From contig JAAVDB010000035.1 in the NCBI GenBank assembly GCA_014802015.1, positions 32,174 through 96,173 on the forward strand: DNA of 64,000 bases. Reading direction: 5' to 3'. The notes under the pieces are model-generated. The model was given only the letters and a program-made list of their open reading frames with translations. It was not told where the DNA came from and searched no databases. Origin of the DNA: Bacteroides sp. Its GTDB lineage: Bacteria; Bacteroidota; Bacteroidia; Bacteroidales; Muribaculaceae. Position numbers and translations under genes: made by a program. Positions 9,044-20,418 of the stretch are shown piece after piece; position 1 is the stretch's first letter, and every line of letters begins with the position of its first letter.

Positions 9044-9104
9044 ATCGCTATTTTTTTTGCGACTGCAAATTTAGCAATAATTTCTCACTTACAGATATAA
9101 AAAA

Positions 9105-9141
9105 TCATCCGCTCGGCAGCTATCATGCGCCGGGCGGATGA
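9105..9141 (-). terminator. Terminator hairpin after the 401-residue secreted protein
   Basis: TCATCCGCTCGGC (9105-9117) pairs with GCCGGGCGGATGA (9129-9141), a 13-base stem with one G-T pair; the minus strand continues with a T run. The same stem recurs at 10554-10590, but with the loop in inverted orientation. Confidence 0.85.
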
Positions 9142-9185
9142 ATATTGGTCTAAGTCTTATTATCGGCTGAAAGTGTCGCGGGTGA

Positions 9186-10391
9186 TTATTTGATTACAAC
9201 CTTCTCGACCTTCGAGCCCTGCTTGCGGACGAAGATGCCGTTGGCAGGATTGTTGACACGCTGGCCGTTGAGGTTGTAATACTCTACAGGTGCGTTTTCA
9301 TTGTCAGCCTCGACGAGTGAGATACCTGACTTGTCGGGACCCTCGAAGTAGAACTGGAGATTTCTGTGAAGACCTGAGCCACTGCCTACATAGATGTTGG
9401 CCTTATAGTTTTTGCCATCGTTCTCCGCCTTGTCTACACGAACGAGGTATGACTTGGTAAGGTCGATGTAGGGTTTGCTGACCGAGGTAGGTCTTGCCTC
9501 GCCCTGAGTATGATAAACGGCTTTCTTAAGATACTCGTTCTCAGTTTCGGGTTTGCCATCATACTGAGTGATATAATTATAGGTAAGACCTACGACCTCT
9601 TTTTCCATTACATTATCCTTCAGTGTAATGGCGATGCTGTTGTCATTGGGATCGTTAGGATCGAATGAGAATGACATCGGCTGGGTGGAATCGAGGAAGT
9701 TTGAGATGGTGTAGATGCCCTCCTTCTCGTCAACAGTAAGGGTGGTGGCATACGGGAGATTGGACTCGGATGTGCCGTTCTCATTCAATACCTTAATAGT
9801 GAGAGGAGTTGCATTGGGCTCCGGGCCATTGAGGTAAAATTTGAGACGATAAGTGCGGTCTATGTCATAAATAGTAGGATCGCCGGGGAACTGCATGTGA
9901 TTGGTGATCGCCTTCAGTGTCATAGTTATCTCGTAATTGCCATTGAGATTATCTGACAGCTGTGCGTATGTCTCATCAAGAGCATTGAAGATGTAGGGAG
10001 TTTCAACCTCTTTTTCAGCCTTTGCGTCATCAGTCCAAAGTTTGCAGACAATATTCTCTTCGGAATCAGGCTTCAGGATATAAGAATTTATACCTCCCCA
10101 CTGAGCATATTCTGACTTTACATTACCGATAAAGTTAATGAATGTGTGGGAATCGGCAGAGATGCCACGTCCTAAAGTGAATGAGAGGGGAGCGCCTGAC
10201 TGAAGAAAATTATCAATGGTGAATACTCCATCATTATTAGTTATGTTGATGTCGTATGAGCCAACCTCAGTATAATCATAAATCCATTCATAATCACCAT
10301 AGATTTCCACGGTGATGGTCTGCTGTTCGGCGTTTACAAGACTTGCGCCGGACACGAGGAGTGATCCGAGAAGAGTAAAGATTTTTTTCAT
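9186..10391 (-). CDS. Secreted protein with two related domains and a C-terminal sorting-type tail
   Basis: 401 residues. Signal peptide at residues 1-21 (ends VNA). Two related stretches, at about residues 24-140 and 195-330, share the core DGVFTIDNFLQSGAPLSF / EGIYTISNFLDSTQPMSF, so the protein appears to hold an internal domain duplication. The last 35 residues (EYYNLNGQRVNNPANGIF, then VRKQGSKVEKVVIK) resemble C-terminal tails of the Bacteroidales type IX secretion kind. Function is unknown; surface or exported location is inferred. The paralogue at 10635-11294 has the same tail. It has its own promoter (10456-10486) and terminator (9105-9141). Confidence 0.75.
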   Translation of the reverse strand: MKKIFTLLGSLLVSGASLVNAEQQTITVEIYGDYEWIYDYTEVGSYDINITNNDGVFTIDNFLQSGAPLSFTLGRGISADSHTFINFIGNVKSEYAQWGGINSYILKPDSEENIVCKLWTDDAKAEKEVETPYIFNALDETYAQLSDNLNGNYEITMTLKAITNHMQFPGDPTIYDIDRTYRLKFYLNGPEPNATPLTIKVLNENGTSESNLPYATTLTVDEKEGIYTISNFLDSTQPMSFSFDPNDPNDNSIAITLKDNVMEKEVVGLTYNYITQYDGKPETENEYLKKAVYHTQGEARPTSVSKPYIDLTKSYLVRVDKAENDGKNYKANIYVGSGSGLHRNLQFYFEGPDKSGISLVEADNENAPVEYYNLNGQRVNNPANGIFVRKQGSKVEKVVIK

Positions 10392-10455
10392 ACAAAAAAT
10401 GTTTATTGGTTTATATAATTAATGTTTCATAATAAAATGCAGGTCTATGAGCCTA

Positions 10456-10486
10456 CAAAGATACCTCTTTAAATGTTAAAAACAAA
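10456..10486 (-). promoter_or_regulatory. Promoter of the 401-residue secreted protein
   Basis: Minus strand: TTTG (10486-10483), 19-base spacer, TATCTTTG (10463-10456). Exact consensus. It implies a leader of about 58 bases, and separate transcription from the paralogue upstream. Confidence 0.8.
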
Positions 10487-10553
10487 TTTTTAAAGAAAAA
10501 AGTAATGATTTTTTCTCAATTATAATTCATTTTGTCAGTTTTATTCCAAAAAA

Positions 10554-10590
10554 TCATCCGCTCGGCGCATGATGGCTGCCGAGCGGATGA
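10554..10590 (-). terminator. Terminator hairpin after the 219-residue secreted protein
   Basis: TCATCCGCTCGGC (10554-10566) pairs with GCCGAGCGGATGA (10578-10590), a perfect 13-base stem, then a T run on the minus strand. It lies 45 bases after the stop codon, exactly as in the sister gene. Confidence 0.88.
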
Positions 10591-10634
10591 ATATTAGTCT
10601 ATGTCGTATTATCGGCTGAAAGTGTCGCGGGTGA

Positions 10635-11294
10635 TTATTTGATGACAACCTTCTCGACCTTCGAGCCCTGCTTGCGGACGAAGATGCCGTTGGCGGGATT
10701 GTTGACGCGCTGGCCGTTGAGGTTGTAATACTCTACGGGTGCGTTCTCGTCATTAGCCTCGATGAGCGAAAGGCCTGTCTCGGTGGGTGCATTGAAGAAG
10801 AACGATACGTAGTAATCAAGGTCCTTATCGTTATCGTCGGTACCCATTACATAGAATGAGGCATAGTAATCATAACCGTAAGTAGCCTTATTCACACGCA
10901 TTGCGTAAGTGTAATCTGTCGTACCATCGTTATAAATCATGGGGTAATATACGTTGGTGGATCCGCTTCCTTTGGCATCATAAACTATTCCGGTCGGATA
11001 TCTTTTCTTATCCGCTGTCATAAGATAGTAGCATCCATCACCACCATCATATATGTTACCGGTCAATTCAACGGGCGATTCATCTTTAGTTGAATCGAAC
11101 TTGAACGAGAGGGGAGCGCCCGTATTGAGAAAGTTTGTTATAGTGTATACTCCGTCCGAATATGTGAGGTCGGCTTCATAGCTCTTGCACTCAACTCCGT
11201 CATAATCTTCGATGTCAACGGTTACTGATTCAGCTCTTGCTATAGACATACATGACAGCAGAGCACAGGCACAGAGAGTAAAAATTTTCTTCAT
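10635..11294 (-). CDS. Secreted protein with one repeat domain and a C-terminal sorting-type tail
   Basis: 219 residues; paralogue of the protein at 9186-10391. Signal peptide at residues 1-21 (ends ARA). One copy of the repeat domain, with the core DGVYTITNFLNTGAPLSFKF, against two copies in the neighbour. The C-terminal part from GLSLIEANDENAPVEYYNL to the end is nearly identical to that of the neighbour. A TACATTTG element at 11365-11372 (minus) is a candidate -7 box, with no clear -33. Function is unknown. Confidence 0.75.
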   Translation of the reverse strand: MKKIFTLCACALLSCMSIARAESVTVDIEDYDGVECKSYEADLTYSDGVYTITNFLNTGAPLSFKFDSTKDESPVELTGNIYDGGDGCYYLMTADKKRYPTGIVYDAKGSGSTNVYYPMIYNDGTTDYTYAMRVNKATYGYDYYASFYVMGTDDNDKDLDYYVSFFFNAPTETGLSLIEANDENAPVEYYNLNGQRVNNPANGIFVRKQGSKVEKVVIK

Positions 11295-11492
11295 ACGCAG
11301 ATATTTTAATGGGTTAAATTTTATAGTTGTAATGTAGAATTATTGATTACACTTTTTTGACATGCAAATGTAAGGAATTTATTTTAATTATTGGTGTTTT
11401 TTGAATAAAATAAAAAAATAATTAAAAAAATAATTGATAATTCTAACCTGCCGGCAAGATTCAACTTTTGTATGCATTCTGTTGTTTAACTA

Positions 11493-12236
11493 ATGTTAAT
11501 GCTTATAGATATGGACAATTCACACATTACAACGACAGCGTCCGGTCAGACGCAACAGCCGGAGTCGCATCACACACCGCGCATCATCACGATTATGGAT
11601 CTGTTGGTGCTTATCCTGTCGGCGTTACTGATAGTATTCATTTCGATCGATACGTTCGAGAAAGTCGATTTTCTCGAAAATCACCGCTACATGCAGTTTC
11701 AGCTGTGGGTGTGCGTGTTCTTTATGATAGATTTTTTTGTCGAGCTGGCATATTCGCACGACAAATGGCGATTCTTCAGGCGGAGATTTTTATTCCTGCT
11801 GCTGTCGGTGCCGTATCTGAACATAGTTAATCTCGCACACATCGAGCTGTCAGGCGAGGTGCTGTATTTCGTGCGTTTCATCCCCTTGGCCCGCGGTGCG
11901 CTCGCCATGTCGATTGTGACCGGCTATCTGTCGAGCAATGCCGTGACCAGTCTGTTCATGTCCTATCTCGTGATACTGCTGATGATCACATATTTCTGCT
12001 CGCTCATATTCTATGAGATGGAACAGCCTGTCAATCCGCAGGTTCAGACCTATTGGTCGGCGCTGTGGTGGGCGTTTATGAATATGTCGACCGTCGGATG
12101 CAACATCTCGCCCGTCACCGTCACCGGTAAACTCGTGGCCGTAGTGCTGCCGATCATGGGCATGGTGATATTCCCGCTGTTTACGGTCTATCTGACCGAC
12201 TATGTGCAGCGTAACGCCAAATGGAAGTCGAATTGA
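11493..12236 (+). CDS. Voltage-gated-type ion channel protein with a non-canonical filter
   Basis: 247 residues; the ATG at 11511 is an equally good start (241 residues). Six membrane segments can be traced: about 33-54, 66-87, 97-113, 124-147, 153-178 and 207-231. The fourth has spaced arginines (RFIPLARGALAM) like a short S4. Between segments five and six lies a pore loop, WSALWWAFMNMSTVGC, followed by NISPVTVTGK. Potassium channels carry TVGYG here; this protein reads TVGCN. The fold is that of the ion-transport/KvAP group, but ion selectivity cannot be assumed. It stands alone, upstream of the ABC-F gene. Confidence 0.75.
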   Translation: MLMLIDMDNSHITTTASGQTQQPESHHTPRIITIMDLLVLILSALLIVFISIDTFEKVDFLENHRYMQFQLWVCVFFMIDFFVELAYSHDKWRFFRRRFLFLLLSVPYLNIVNLAHIELSGEVLYFVRFIPLARGALAMSIVTGYLSSNAVTSLFMSYLVILLMITYFCSLIFYEMEQPVNPQVQTYWSALWWAFMNMSTVGCNISPVTVTGKLVAVVLPIMGMVIFPLFTVYLTDYVQRNAKWKSN

Positions 12237-12258
12237 TGATGATTCGGGAAATTTTTCG

Positions 12259-13902
<1,644 letters not shown>

Positions 13903-13937
13903 CTGATATTCCCGTACACCTTATAATATATAACAAA

Positions 13938-13967
13938 GAGGCCGCGTTCAATTTTGAACGCGGCCTC
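13938..13967. terminator. Bidirectional terminator between convergent genes
   Basis: GAGGCCGCGTTCAA (13938-13951) and TTGAACGCGGCCTC (13954-13967) form a perfect 14-base stem with a two-base gap. It separates the ABC-F gene from the convergent glycosyltransferase gene. Confidence 0.85.
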
Positions 13968-13978
13968 ATGTCGTTTCG

Positions 13979-15034
13979 TTACCGGGCTGTAAGGCTATGA
14001 TAAATCTTTTCGAGCCGGTCAATGCTCTTGGGCAAGGAGAATCTTTCGGAGATCGTAGCGAATGCATTCCGGCTTAATGTGATCCTTAGCTCGCGATTGT
14101 TTGCAAGGCTCTTCAGAGTATCGGCAAGAGCCACGATGTCGCCCGGTTCTATCATATAACCGTTGATACCGTCATCCACCACTTCGGGGATCGAAGCGAT
14201 ACGGGTAGTGACCGAGGGTATGCCCTGAGCCATCGTCTCAAGTATTGTCATAGGCAACCCTTCATTGTAGGACGGCAGTACATTGATAATGGTGTCGGCT
14301 ATCAGTGCGCGTTTGTCATCGCCGTCAATCCATCCTATGTGGCCTATGCGGTGTGCGATGCCGAGGCGCTCGGCTTCGATTCTGACCTCATCGGTCTCTC
14401 CGTCACCGCATAGATTGAACCTGACATCCGGCTCAATCTGCGTGTCAATCATGCTGATGGCTTTCAGCAGGTCGTACGCACCTTTGCGTTTACCGAGACG
14501 CCCGAGCAGAGTGATGCTCTTACCGTCGGGATTGTAGGGATTGACCGGGGGGAGGCTCACGGCATTATATACGACATCAACCCGTGCGTCGGGTGCTTTG
14601 GATCTGATCATGTCGGTCAGACGGTTGCTGAGGACGATATTGGTGTCGACTTCGGTCAGGACTTTCTTAATAAATCGTTTCAGCCGGGGTGATGCGGAGG
14701 CGTAATATTCCTCAAATTCGGCACCGTGGTGATGCATCACCACGGGTATGCCGAATCGTTTGAGAGTAAGTGCTATGATAGCTTTGCGTATGAAACTGCC
14801 ACGTTCGGCTGTGTGAAGATGGGCTATGTCGATCTTTTTTCTTACCGCCAGGCTCAATATACGAGAATAGGCTTTGGCGAAATATGTTATTAATTCAGCC
14901 TTGCCTGCATCACGGTGAGTCGGGACAAAAGTTATGTCTATGTCATGCCAGCCGGAATAACCGAGATAGCCTTTTAACACCGACACCATCCCCCCTTTGT
15001 AGGACAGGTCGGAACAACACATAAGCACGTTCAT
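13979..15034 (-). CDS. Glycosyltransferase family 4
   Basis: 351 residues, GT-B fold. N-terminal domain: MNVLMCCSDLSYKGGMVSVL with the GG loop, then IDIAHLHTAERGSFIRK and VVMHHHGAEFEEYY. C-terminal domain: ITLLGRLGKRKGAYDLLKA (the R/K that binds the nucleotide diphosphate), FNLCGDGE, and the family signature EGLPMTILE with both glutamates of the E-x7-E motif. The donor sugar and acceptor are unknown. It lies 17 bases downstream of the alcohol dehydrogenase gene on the same strand. Confidence 0.85.
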   Translation of the reverse strand: MNVLMCCSDLSYKGGMVSVLKGYLGYSGWHDIDITFVPTHRDAGKAELITYFAKAYSRILSLAVRKKIDIAHLHTAERGSFIRKAIIALTLKRFGIPVVMHHHGAEFEEYYASASPRLKRFIKKVLTEVDTNIVLSNRLTDMIRSKAPDARVDVVYNAVSLPPVNPYNPDGKSITLLGRLGKRKGAYDLLKAISMIDTQIEPDVRFNLCGDGETDEVRIEAERLGIAHRIGHIGWIDGDDKRALIADTIINVLPSYNEGLPMTILETMAQGIPSVTTRIASIPEVVDDGINGYMIEPGDIVALADTLKSLANNRELRITLSRNAFATISERFSLPKSIDRLEKIYHSLTAR

Positions 15035-15051
15035 GGGTTTATAATGTCATT

Positions 15052-16224
15052 TTATAGCGCCAGATTATAGATCTCGGTGGTGTCTCGGGCCGTCAGTCGT
15101 ACATATCCGCCGATCTCCTCACCTTTATTAAGATGCAGTTTCTCGACCATCAGGGGGATGTCAGTCTCTTTGACACCGAGTTCGGTGAGCGAGGCCGGTA
15201 GTCCGAGTGACGAGAAGAATGCGCGCAGGCGGGCTATGCCCTCCATTGCAGCCGACAGGTCGTCAGGATCGGTCACGCCGAGCGCACGCCGAGCCAACTG
15301 GGCGGTCTTGGCCGGATTGCGGCGCGATACGTATGTCATCCATGCGGGTACCATTACTGCGAGTCCGGCACCGTGGGCCACCTCGGGATAGAGGGCGCTG
15401 ACCTCATGCTCCATGAAGTGTGAGGTCCAATCCTCGACCCTGCCGGTACCGCACACACCGTTATGGGCGAGTGTGCCGCTCCACATGATGTTGGCGCGGG
15501 CGTCATAGTCATCCGGCTTGGCCATAACCTTGGGAGCTTCGGTCATAATGGCCTGAATAAGTCCCTCAGCCACACGGTCGGTGACCTCGACCTCGGGTGT
15601 GGGTGAGAAGTAGCGCTCGAAGATGTGTATCATCATGTCGCAGATGCCGCAAGCTGTCTGATAGGGGGGGAGTGTGTAGGTCAGTTCGGGATTGAGACAT
15701 GAGAATTTCGGACGGAGCGCCATGTCTGTGCGCAGCGATATTTTCTTCATGCCGTCACGGTGGGTGATGACCGAGTTGCCGCTCCCCTCGCTGCCTGCGG
15801 CCGGGATGGTGAGCACGACACCTATAGGCAGAGCATTGTCAACGATGGTCTTGCCGGCATAGAAATCCCAGAAGTCTCCGTCGTATAGGATGCCGGCGGC
15901 AATGGCTTTGGCTGTGTCAATAGCAGAACCTCCACCGACAGCGATAACGCCGTCCACCGCTGCCGAGCGGCCGAGGTCGATACCTTCATAGACCTTTTCA
16001 TCAGTGGGGTTGGGCTGTACGCCTCCGAGCTCCGTGTAGGTTATGCCCTCGCTGTCAAGTGACGCCTTGACGCGGTCGAGCAGGCCGGAGCGTATCACGC
16101 TGCCCTTACCGTAGACAAGCAGCACATGACTCATGCCGTAAATTCGAGCCTGTGTGCCAACGGCTCTCTCTGCATCCTTGCCGAAAACGTAGCGGGTGGG
16201 AGTGATGTAAGTGAAGTTGTTCAT
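15052..16224 (-). CDS. Iron-containing alcohol dehydrogenase (YqhD/BdhA type)
   Basis: 390 residues, usual length. The NAD(P)-binding half has VGGGSAIDTAKAIAAG; the C-terminal metal-binding half has CDMMIHIFERYF and HEVSALYPEVAHGAGLAVM, supplying the Asp and His ligands of the iron or zinc site. Reduces aldehydes to alcohols (butanol dehydrogenase branch), cytosolic. It is separated from the upstream mutB gene by the hairpin at 16252-16298, so it forms a unit with the glycosyltransferase gene. Confidence 0.9.
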   Translation of the reverse strand: MNNFTYITPTRYVFGKDAERAVGTQARIYGMSHVLLVYGKGSVIRSGLLDRVKASLDSEGITYTELGGVQPNPTDEKVYEGIDLGRSAAVDGVIAVGGGSAIDTAKAIAAGILYDGDFWDFYAGKTIVDNALPIGVVLTIPAAGSEGSGNSVITHRDGMKKISLRTDMALRPKFSCLNPELTYTLPPYQTACGICDMMIHIFERYFSPTPEVEVTDRVAEGLIQAIMTEAPKVMAKPDDYDARANIMWSGTLAHNGVCGTGRVEDWTSHFMEHEVSALYPEVAHGAGLAVMVPAWMTYVSRRNPAKTAQLARRALGVTDPDDLSAAMEGIARLRAFFSSLGLPASLTELGVKETDIPLMVEKLHLNKGEEIGGYVRLTARDTTEIYNLAL

Positions 16225-16251
16225 GATCAGTATGTGGTGTCTTTAATAAAA

Positions 16252-16298
16252 AATAGCAGCGGCCTCAGATGTCTTAATCATAGTCGGCCACTGCTATT
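16252..16298 (-). terminator. Terminator of the mutA-mutB unit
   Basis: AATAGCAGCGGCC (16252-16264) pairs with GGCCACTGCTATT (16286-16298), one mismatch, with an A run on its left giving a T run on the minus transcript. Confidence 0.8.
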
Positions 16299-16317
16299 AT
16301 ATCAGGATCGGGAGTGA

Positions 16318-18450
16318 TTATTCACCACCGAGGATCTCAAGCATCTTGATAGCCGAGACAGGGATGCGGGTACCGGGGCCGAAGATAGCTGCGACACCTG
16401 CCTTGTAGAGGAAGTCGTAATCCTGAGCGGGGATGACGCCTCCGGCAGTCACGAGGATGTCCTCGCGGCCGAGTTTCTTAAGCTCTTCGATCACCTGCGG
16501 GATGAGGGTCTTGTGACCGGCGGCGAGCGATGACACACCGAGGATGTGTACGTCGTTCTCGACTGCCATACGGGCAGCCTCGGCAGGGGTCTGGAAGAGG
16601 GGACCCATGTCGACGTCAAATCCGCAGTCGGCATAGCCTGTGGCTACGACCTTGGCACCGCGGTCGTGACCGTCCTGGCCCATCTTTGCAATCATGATAC
16701 GGGGTTGACGACCCTCGCGTTTTGCGAACTCCTCGCACATCTGCTGTGCCTTGATGAAGTCGGGGTCCTGCTTGGTTTCTGAAGAGTACACGCCTGAAAT
16801 AGTTCTGATTACTGCTTTATAACGGCCTACGACCTCTTCGCAGGCATCTGAGATCTCACCGAGGGTGGCGCGGACACCGGCAGCCTTGACTGCGAGGTCG
16901 AGGAGGTTGCCCTCCTTGGTGCGTACACATTCGGTGATGGCTTCGAGTGCTTTCTTGACAGCAGCCTCGTCACGATGCTCCTTGAGGTCGACGAGACGTG
17001 CCACCTGATCCTTACGCACCTCGGTGTTGTCAATCTCAAGGATGTCGATGGGATCCTCGTGGTCGAGACGATACTTGTTGATACCCACGATGGTCTGACG
17101 GCCTGAGTCGATGCGGGCCTGGGTGCGGGCCGATGCCTCCTCGATACGCATCTTGGGCAGACCGCTTTCGATAGCCTTGGCCATGCCGCCGAGTTTCTCG
17201 ATCTCCTGGATATGCTCCCATGCGCGGTGAGCGATCTCGTTGGTGAGCGCTTCCACGTAGTATGAGCCGCCCCACGGGTCAACCTGCTTAGTGACCATGG
17301 TCTCCTCCTGAATGTAGATCTGGGTGTTACGTGCGATACGTGCCGAGAAGTCGGTCGGGAGTGCGATGGCCTCGTCAAGCGCGTTGGTGTGGAGACTCTG
17401 AGTGTGGCCGAGTGCGGCGCCCATAGCCTCGATACAGGTACGGCCTACGTTGTTGAAGGGGTCCTGCTCGGTAAGTGACCAGCCCGATGTCTGCGAGTGT
17501 GTGCGCAGGGCGAGCGATTTGGGATTCTTGGGGTTGAACTGCTTGACGATCTTGGCCCAGAGCAGACGTGCGGCACGCATCTTGGCTACCTCCATGAAGT
17601 AGTTCATGCCGATGGCCCAGAAGAACGACAGACGGGGTGCGAACGCGTCGATGTCGATGCCGGCGTTGACACCTGCGCGGAGATATTCGAGACCGTCGCA
17701 GAGGGTGTAGGCGAGCTCGATGTCACATGTGGCACCTGCCTCCTGCATGTGGTAACCCGAGATTGAGATCGAGTTGAACTTGGGCATATTCTGCGAAGTG
17801 TACTCGAAGATGTCGGCGATAATGCGCATCGAGAACTCCGGGGGATAGATATAGGTGTTACGCACCATGAACTCCTTGAGGATGTCGTTCTGGATGGTAC
17901 CTGCCATCTCCTCAAGTTTGGCACCCTGTTCGAGTCCGGCGTTGATGTAGAACGCGAGGACGGGAAGCACGGCACCGTTCATGGTCATGGAGACGGACAT
18001 CTTGTTCAAGGGTATACCCTCGAAGAGCACCTTCATGTCCTCAAGCGAGCAGATGGATACACCTGCCTTACCTACGTCACCGACTACACGTTCGTGGTCG
18101 GCGTCATAACCGCGGTGTGTGGCGAGGTCAAATGCCACTGAGAGGCCCTTCTGACCTGCGGCGAGGTTGCGGCGGTAGAATGCGTTTGACTCGGCTGCTG
18201 TCGAGAATCCGGCATACTGACGGATGGTCCAGGGACGCAGGGGATACATGGCGCTGTACGGGCCGCGGAGGAACGGAGGAATACCTGAAACGTAGTTGAG
18301 GTGTTCGAGACCTTCGAGGTCGTCCTTGGTATAAATGGGCTTGACGGGGATAAGCTCGGGGGTGAGCCATTCTTCCCCCTTGGTCTCGGGGACGTGACGG
18401 TCACCGAAAGCGTCTTTTACAATGTCAATGTCTTTGAAATTGGGTTTCAT
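16318..18450 (-). CDS. mutB: Methylmalonyl-CoA mutase, large (catalytic) subunit
   Basis: 710 residues. Interconverts succinyl-CoA and methylmalonyl-CoA with adenosylcobalamin, the key step of propionate formation from succinate in Bacteroidales. The TIM-barrel domain covers about residues 1-540 ([47 protein letters not shown]). The C-terminal B12 domain (about 575-710) has the base-off cobalamin motif [10 protein letters not shown] (DxHxxG) and [13 protein letters not shown]. It pairs with mutA upstream, gap 21 bases. No meaB-type chaperone or epimerase gene is adjacent. Confidence 0.97.
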   Translation of the reverse strand: MKPNFKDIDIVKDAFGDRHVPETKGEEWLTPELIPVKPIYTKDDLEGLEHLNYVSGIPPFLRGPYSAMYPLRPWTIRQYAGFSTAAESNAFYRRNLAAGQKGLSVAFDLATHRGYDADHERVVGDVGKAGVSICSLEDMKVLFEGIPLNKMSVSMTMNGAVLPVLAFYINAGLEQGAKLEEMAGTIQNDILKEFMVRNTYIYPPEFSMRIIADIFEYTSQNMPKFNSISISGYHMQEAGATCDIELAYTLCDGLEYLRAGVNAGIDIDAFAPRLSFFWAIGMNYFMEVAKMRAARLLWAKIVKQFNPKNPKSLALRTHSQTSGWSLTEQDPFNNVGRTCIEAMGAALGHTQSLHTNALDEAIALPTDFSARIARNTQIYIQEETMVTKQVDPWGGSYYVEALTNEIAHRAWEHIQEIEKLGGMAKAIESGLPKMRIEEASARTQARIDSGRQTIVGINKYRLDHEDPIDILEIDNTEVRKDQVARLVDLKEHRDEAAVKKALEAITECVRTKEGNLLDLAVKAAGVRATLGEISDACEEVVGRYKAVIRTISGVYSSETKQDPDFIKAQQMCEEFAKREGRQPRIMIAKMGQDGHDRGAKVVATGYADCGFDVDMGPLFQTPAEAARMAVENDVHILGVSSLAAGHKTLIPQVIEELKKLGREDILVTAGGVIPAQDYDFLYKAGVAAIFGPGTRIPVSAIKMLEILGGE

Positions 18451-18471
18451 ATCTTTACGGGGATGAATGGT

Positions 18472-20334
18472 TTACTTATTGAGCAGACGGTTGTTGAAGT
18501 CGCGCAGTGTCTCAAGCACGTTGCAACGTACATGTACGTAGTCGTTGATGCCCTGAGCCTTGAGGTCGTCCATGCAGGCGGGTGCTCCGGCTACGACAAA
18601 CTCGGCGCGGCCGTCGAGATACTTGAATGCTGCGGGGGCAAACTCGGCATATTCGTCATCGCTTGAGCAGAGCACGACGATGTCGGCACCCTTCTCAAGT
18701 GCGGCATCCACACCCTCCTCTACTGTATTGAATCCGAGATTGTCGATAATCTCATAACCTGCACATCCGAAGAAGTTGCCCGAGAACTGGGCGCGTGCCA
18801 GACGCATGGCGAGGTTGCCGATGGTGAGCATGAACACCTTGGGACGGTGTGCGGCTGCCTCGGTGGCAAGACGAAGGTCCTCGAAGTCGCTTGATGCACG
18901 CTTGGTGGGGAGACCGGCTGCATTCTCGCATCCGTCGTGACCCGAGCATGTGCAGGGGAGTGAACCCTTGAGCTCGACAATCTTGTCGGCTGCCATCTCG
19001 TTGACGTTGGGATACTGGTTGGTGCCGAGGAGGATTTCCTTGCGCTTGGCTACGTCGGTGTGACGCTTCTCGGCGCTCTCGCGTACGGCTTTCTGCACGT
19101 CACCGTCGTTGCAGCAGGCGAGGAATCCACCCTTGTCCTCAACGTCGAGGAAGAGTTTCCATGCCTCTTTGGCGATGGCTACCGTGAGAGTCTCTACATA
19201 ATAAGAACCGCCGGCGGGGTCGATAACCTTGTCAAGATGGCTCTCCTCTTTGAGCAGGTGCTGCTGGTTGCGTGCGATACGCTCTGAGAACTCATCAGGA
19301 GTTTTGAAGGGTGCGTCAAACGGGGTGACTGTGATAGAGTCAACACCTGCGAGTGCGGCCGACATTGATTCGGTCTGGCTGCGGAGCAGGTTGACGTGTG
19401 CGTCATAAAGTGTCTGGTTGAAGCGCGAAGTCGTAGCGTGAGCCACCATCTTGGCTGCACAGTCGCACTCGGGCTTGTACTGAGCTACGATCTGAGCCCA
19501 GAGCATACGGGCGGCACGGAATTTTGCAAGCTCCATGAAGAAGTTGCTCGAAACGCCCATGTTGAACTTGATGCGGTTGGCTACCTCGGCAGCGCTGCGG
19601 CCGGCCTCGGTGAGGAGTGTGAGCCATGATGCGCCCCAGGCGAGTGCATAGCCGAGTTCCTGATATATGTATGCGCCGGCGTTACTGAGCATGTCGCTGT
19701 CGACACCGAGCACGCGCAGACCCTTGACATCCTTGACGGCGTCGAGGAGTTCGCACGACATGGCCACGAGACGATCGGCCTCGAATGCCTCGCCCTTGCG
19801 CAGAGGTTTCTTGAAGGGATTGAAGTTGATTGAACCCTTGAATGTGTCAGCACATCCGTTTTCCTTTACGTATGCCACGAGAGCCTGTGCGAGGGGCAGG
19901 GCTTTCTTGATACAGCATGAGAAGTTTACTTCCACCTTGGTCAGATCGATGCCGTTGAGCAGAGTTGCTACAGTCTCGGCGGTGGGATCCTGAACCTTGA
20001 ATCCGAGTGAGTTCACACCCTTGGTGAGGACATCGGCCGCGATGCGGTTGGCCTCTTCAGGAGTCTCGGCGATGATCTCCTGACGCACCAGCCAGTCATT
20101 GTCGGTACGTGTGCCGCGGAGATAGGGGTATTCACCGGGAAGTGAATTGGTGGTCGCGAGGTCTTCGATGTCCTCAAGCCTGTACATGGGCTGAACATTA
20201 AAGCCTTCGTTGGTGCGCCAGACGAGTTTTTTGTCAAACGGGGCACCTTTCAGGTCAGCCTCCACTTTGGCTTTCCATTCTGCAGTGGAAACCGGGGGAA
20301 ACTGCTCAAACAATTTTTCTTTTTTTTCTGCCAT
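18472..20334 (-). CDS. mutA: Methylmalonyl-CoA mutase, small subunit
   Basis: 620 residues. Homologous to the large subunit (DPAGGSYYVETLTVAIAKEA in the barrel; FMELAKFRAARMLWAQIV), but its C-terminal domain has FSGNFFGCAGYEIIDN in place of the DxHxxG cobalamin motif. It is therefore the non-catalytic partner, as known for the family. First gene of the mutA-mutB unit. A TATCTTTG element lies about 75 bases upstream. No cobalamin riboswitch is recognisable in the short leader. Confidence 0.95.
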   Translation of the reverse strand: MAEKKEKLFEQFPPVSTAEWKAKVEADLKGAPFDKKLVWRTNEGFNVQPMYRLEDIEDLATTNSLPGEYPYLRGTRTDNDWLVRQEIIAETPEEANRIAADVLTKGVNSLGFKVQDPTAETVATLLNGIDLTKVEVNFSCCIKKALPLAQALVAYVKENGCADTFKGSINFNPFKKPLRKGEAFEADRLVAMSCELLDAVKDVKGLRVLGVDSDMLSNAGAYIYQELGYALAWGASWLTLLTEAGRSAAEVANRIKFNMGVSSNFFMELAKFRAARMLWAQIVAQYKPECDCAAKMVAHATTSRFNQTLYDAHVNLLRSQTESMSAALAGVDSITVTPFDAPFKTPDEFSERIARNQQHLLKEESHLDKVIDPAGGSYYVETLTVAIAKEAWKLFLDVEDKGGFLACCNDGDVQKAVRESAEKRHTDVAKRKEILLGTNQYPNVNEMAADKIVELKGSLPCTCSGHDGCENAAGLPTKRASSDFEDLRLATEAAAHRPKVFMLTIGNLAMRLARAQFSGNFFGCAGYEIIDNLGFNTVEEGVDAALEKGADIVVLCSSDDEYAEFAPAAFKYLDGRAEFVVAGAPACMDDLKAQGINDYVHVRCNVLETLRDFNNRLLNK

Positions 20335-20410
20335 GATTTATGGTATTAATTCTCAGTCTTATAGGTGTACAGAGCACCGTGCATGGCACTCCGCGTGAGT
20401 TTTGCAATCG

Positions 20411-20418
20411 CAAAGATA
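20411..20418 (-). promoter_or_regulatory. -7 element upstream of mutA
   Basis: Minus strand TATCTTTG, a full TAnnTTTG match. The -33 region holds only TTTA or TTTC at 17-21 bases, so the promoter call is partial. Confidence 0.55.
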
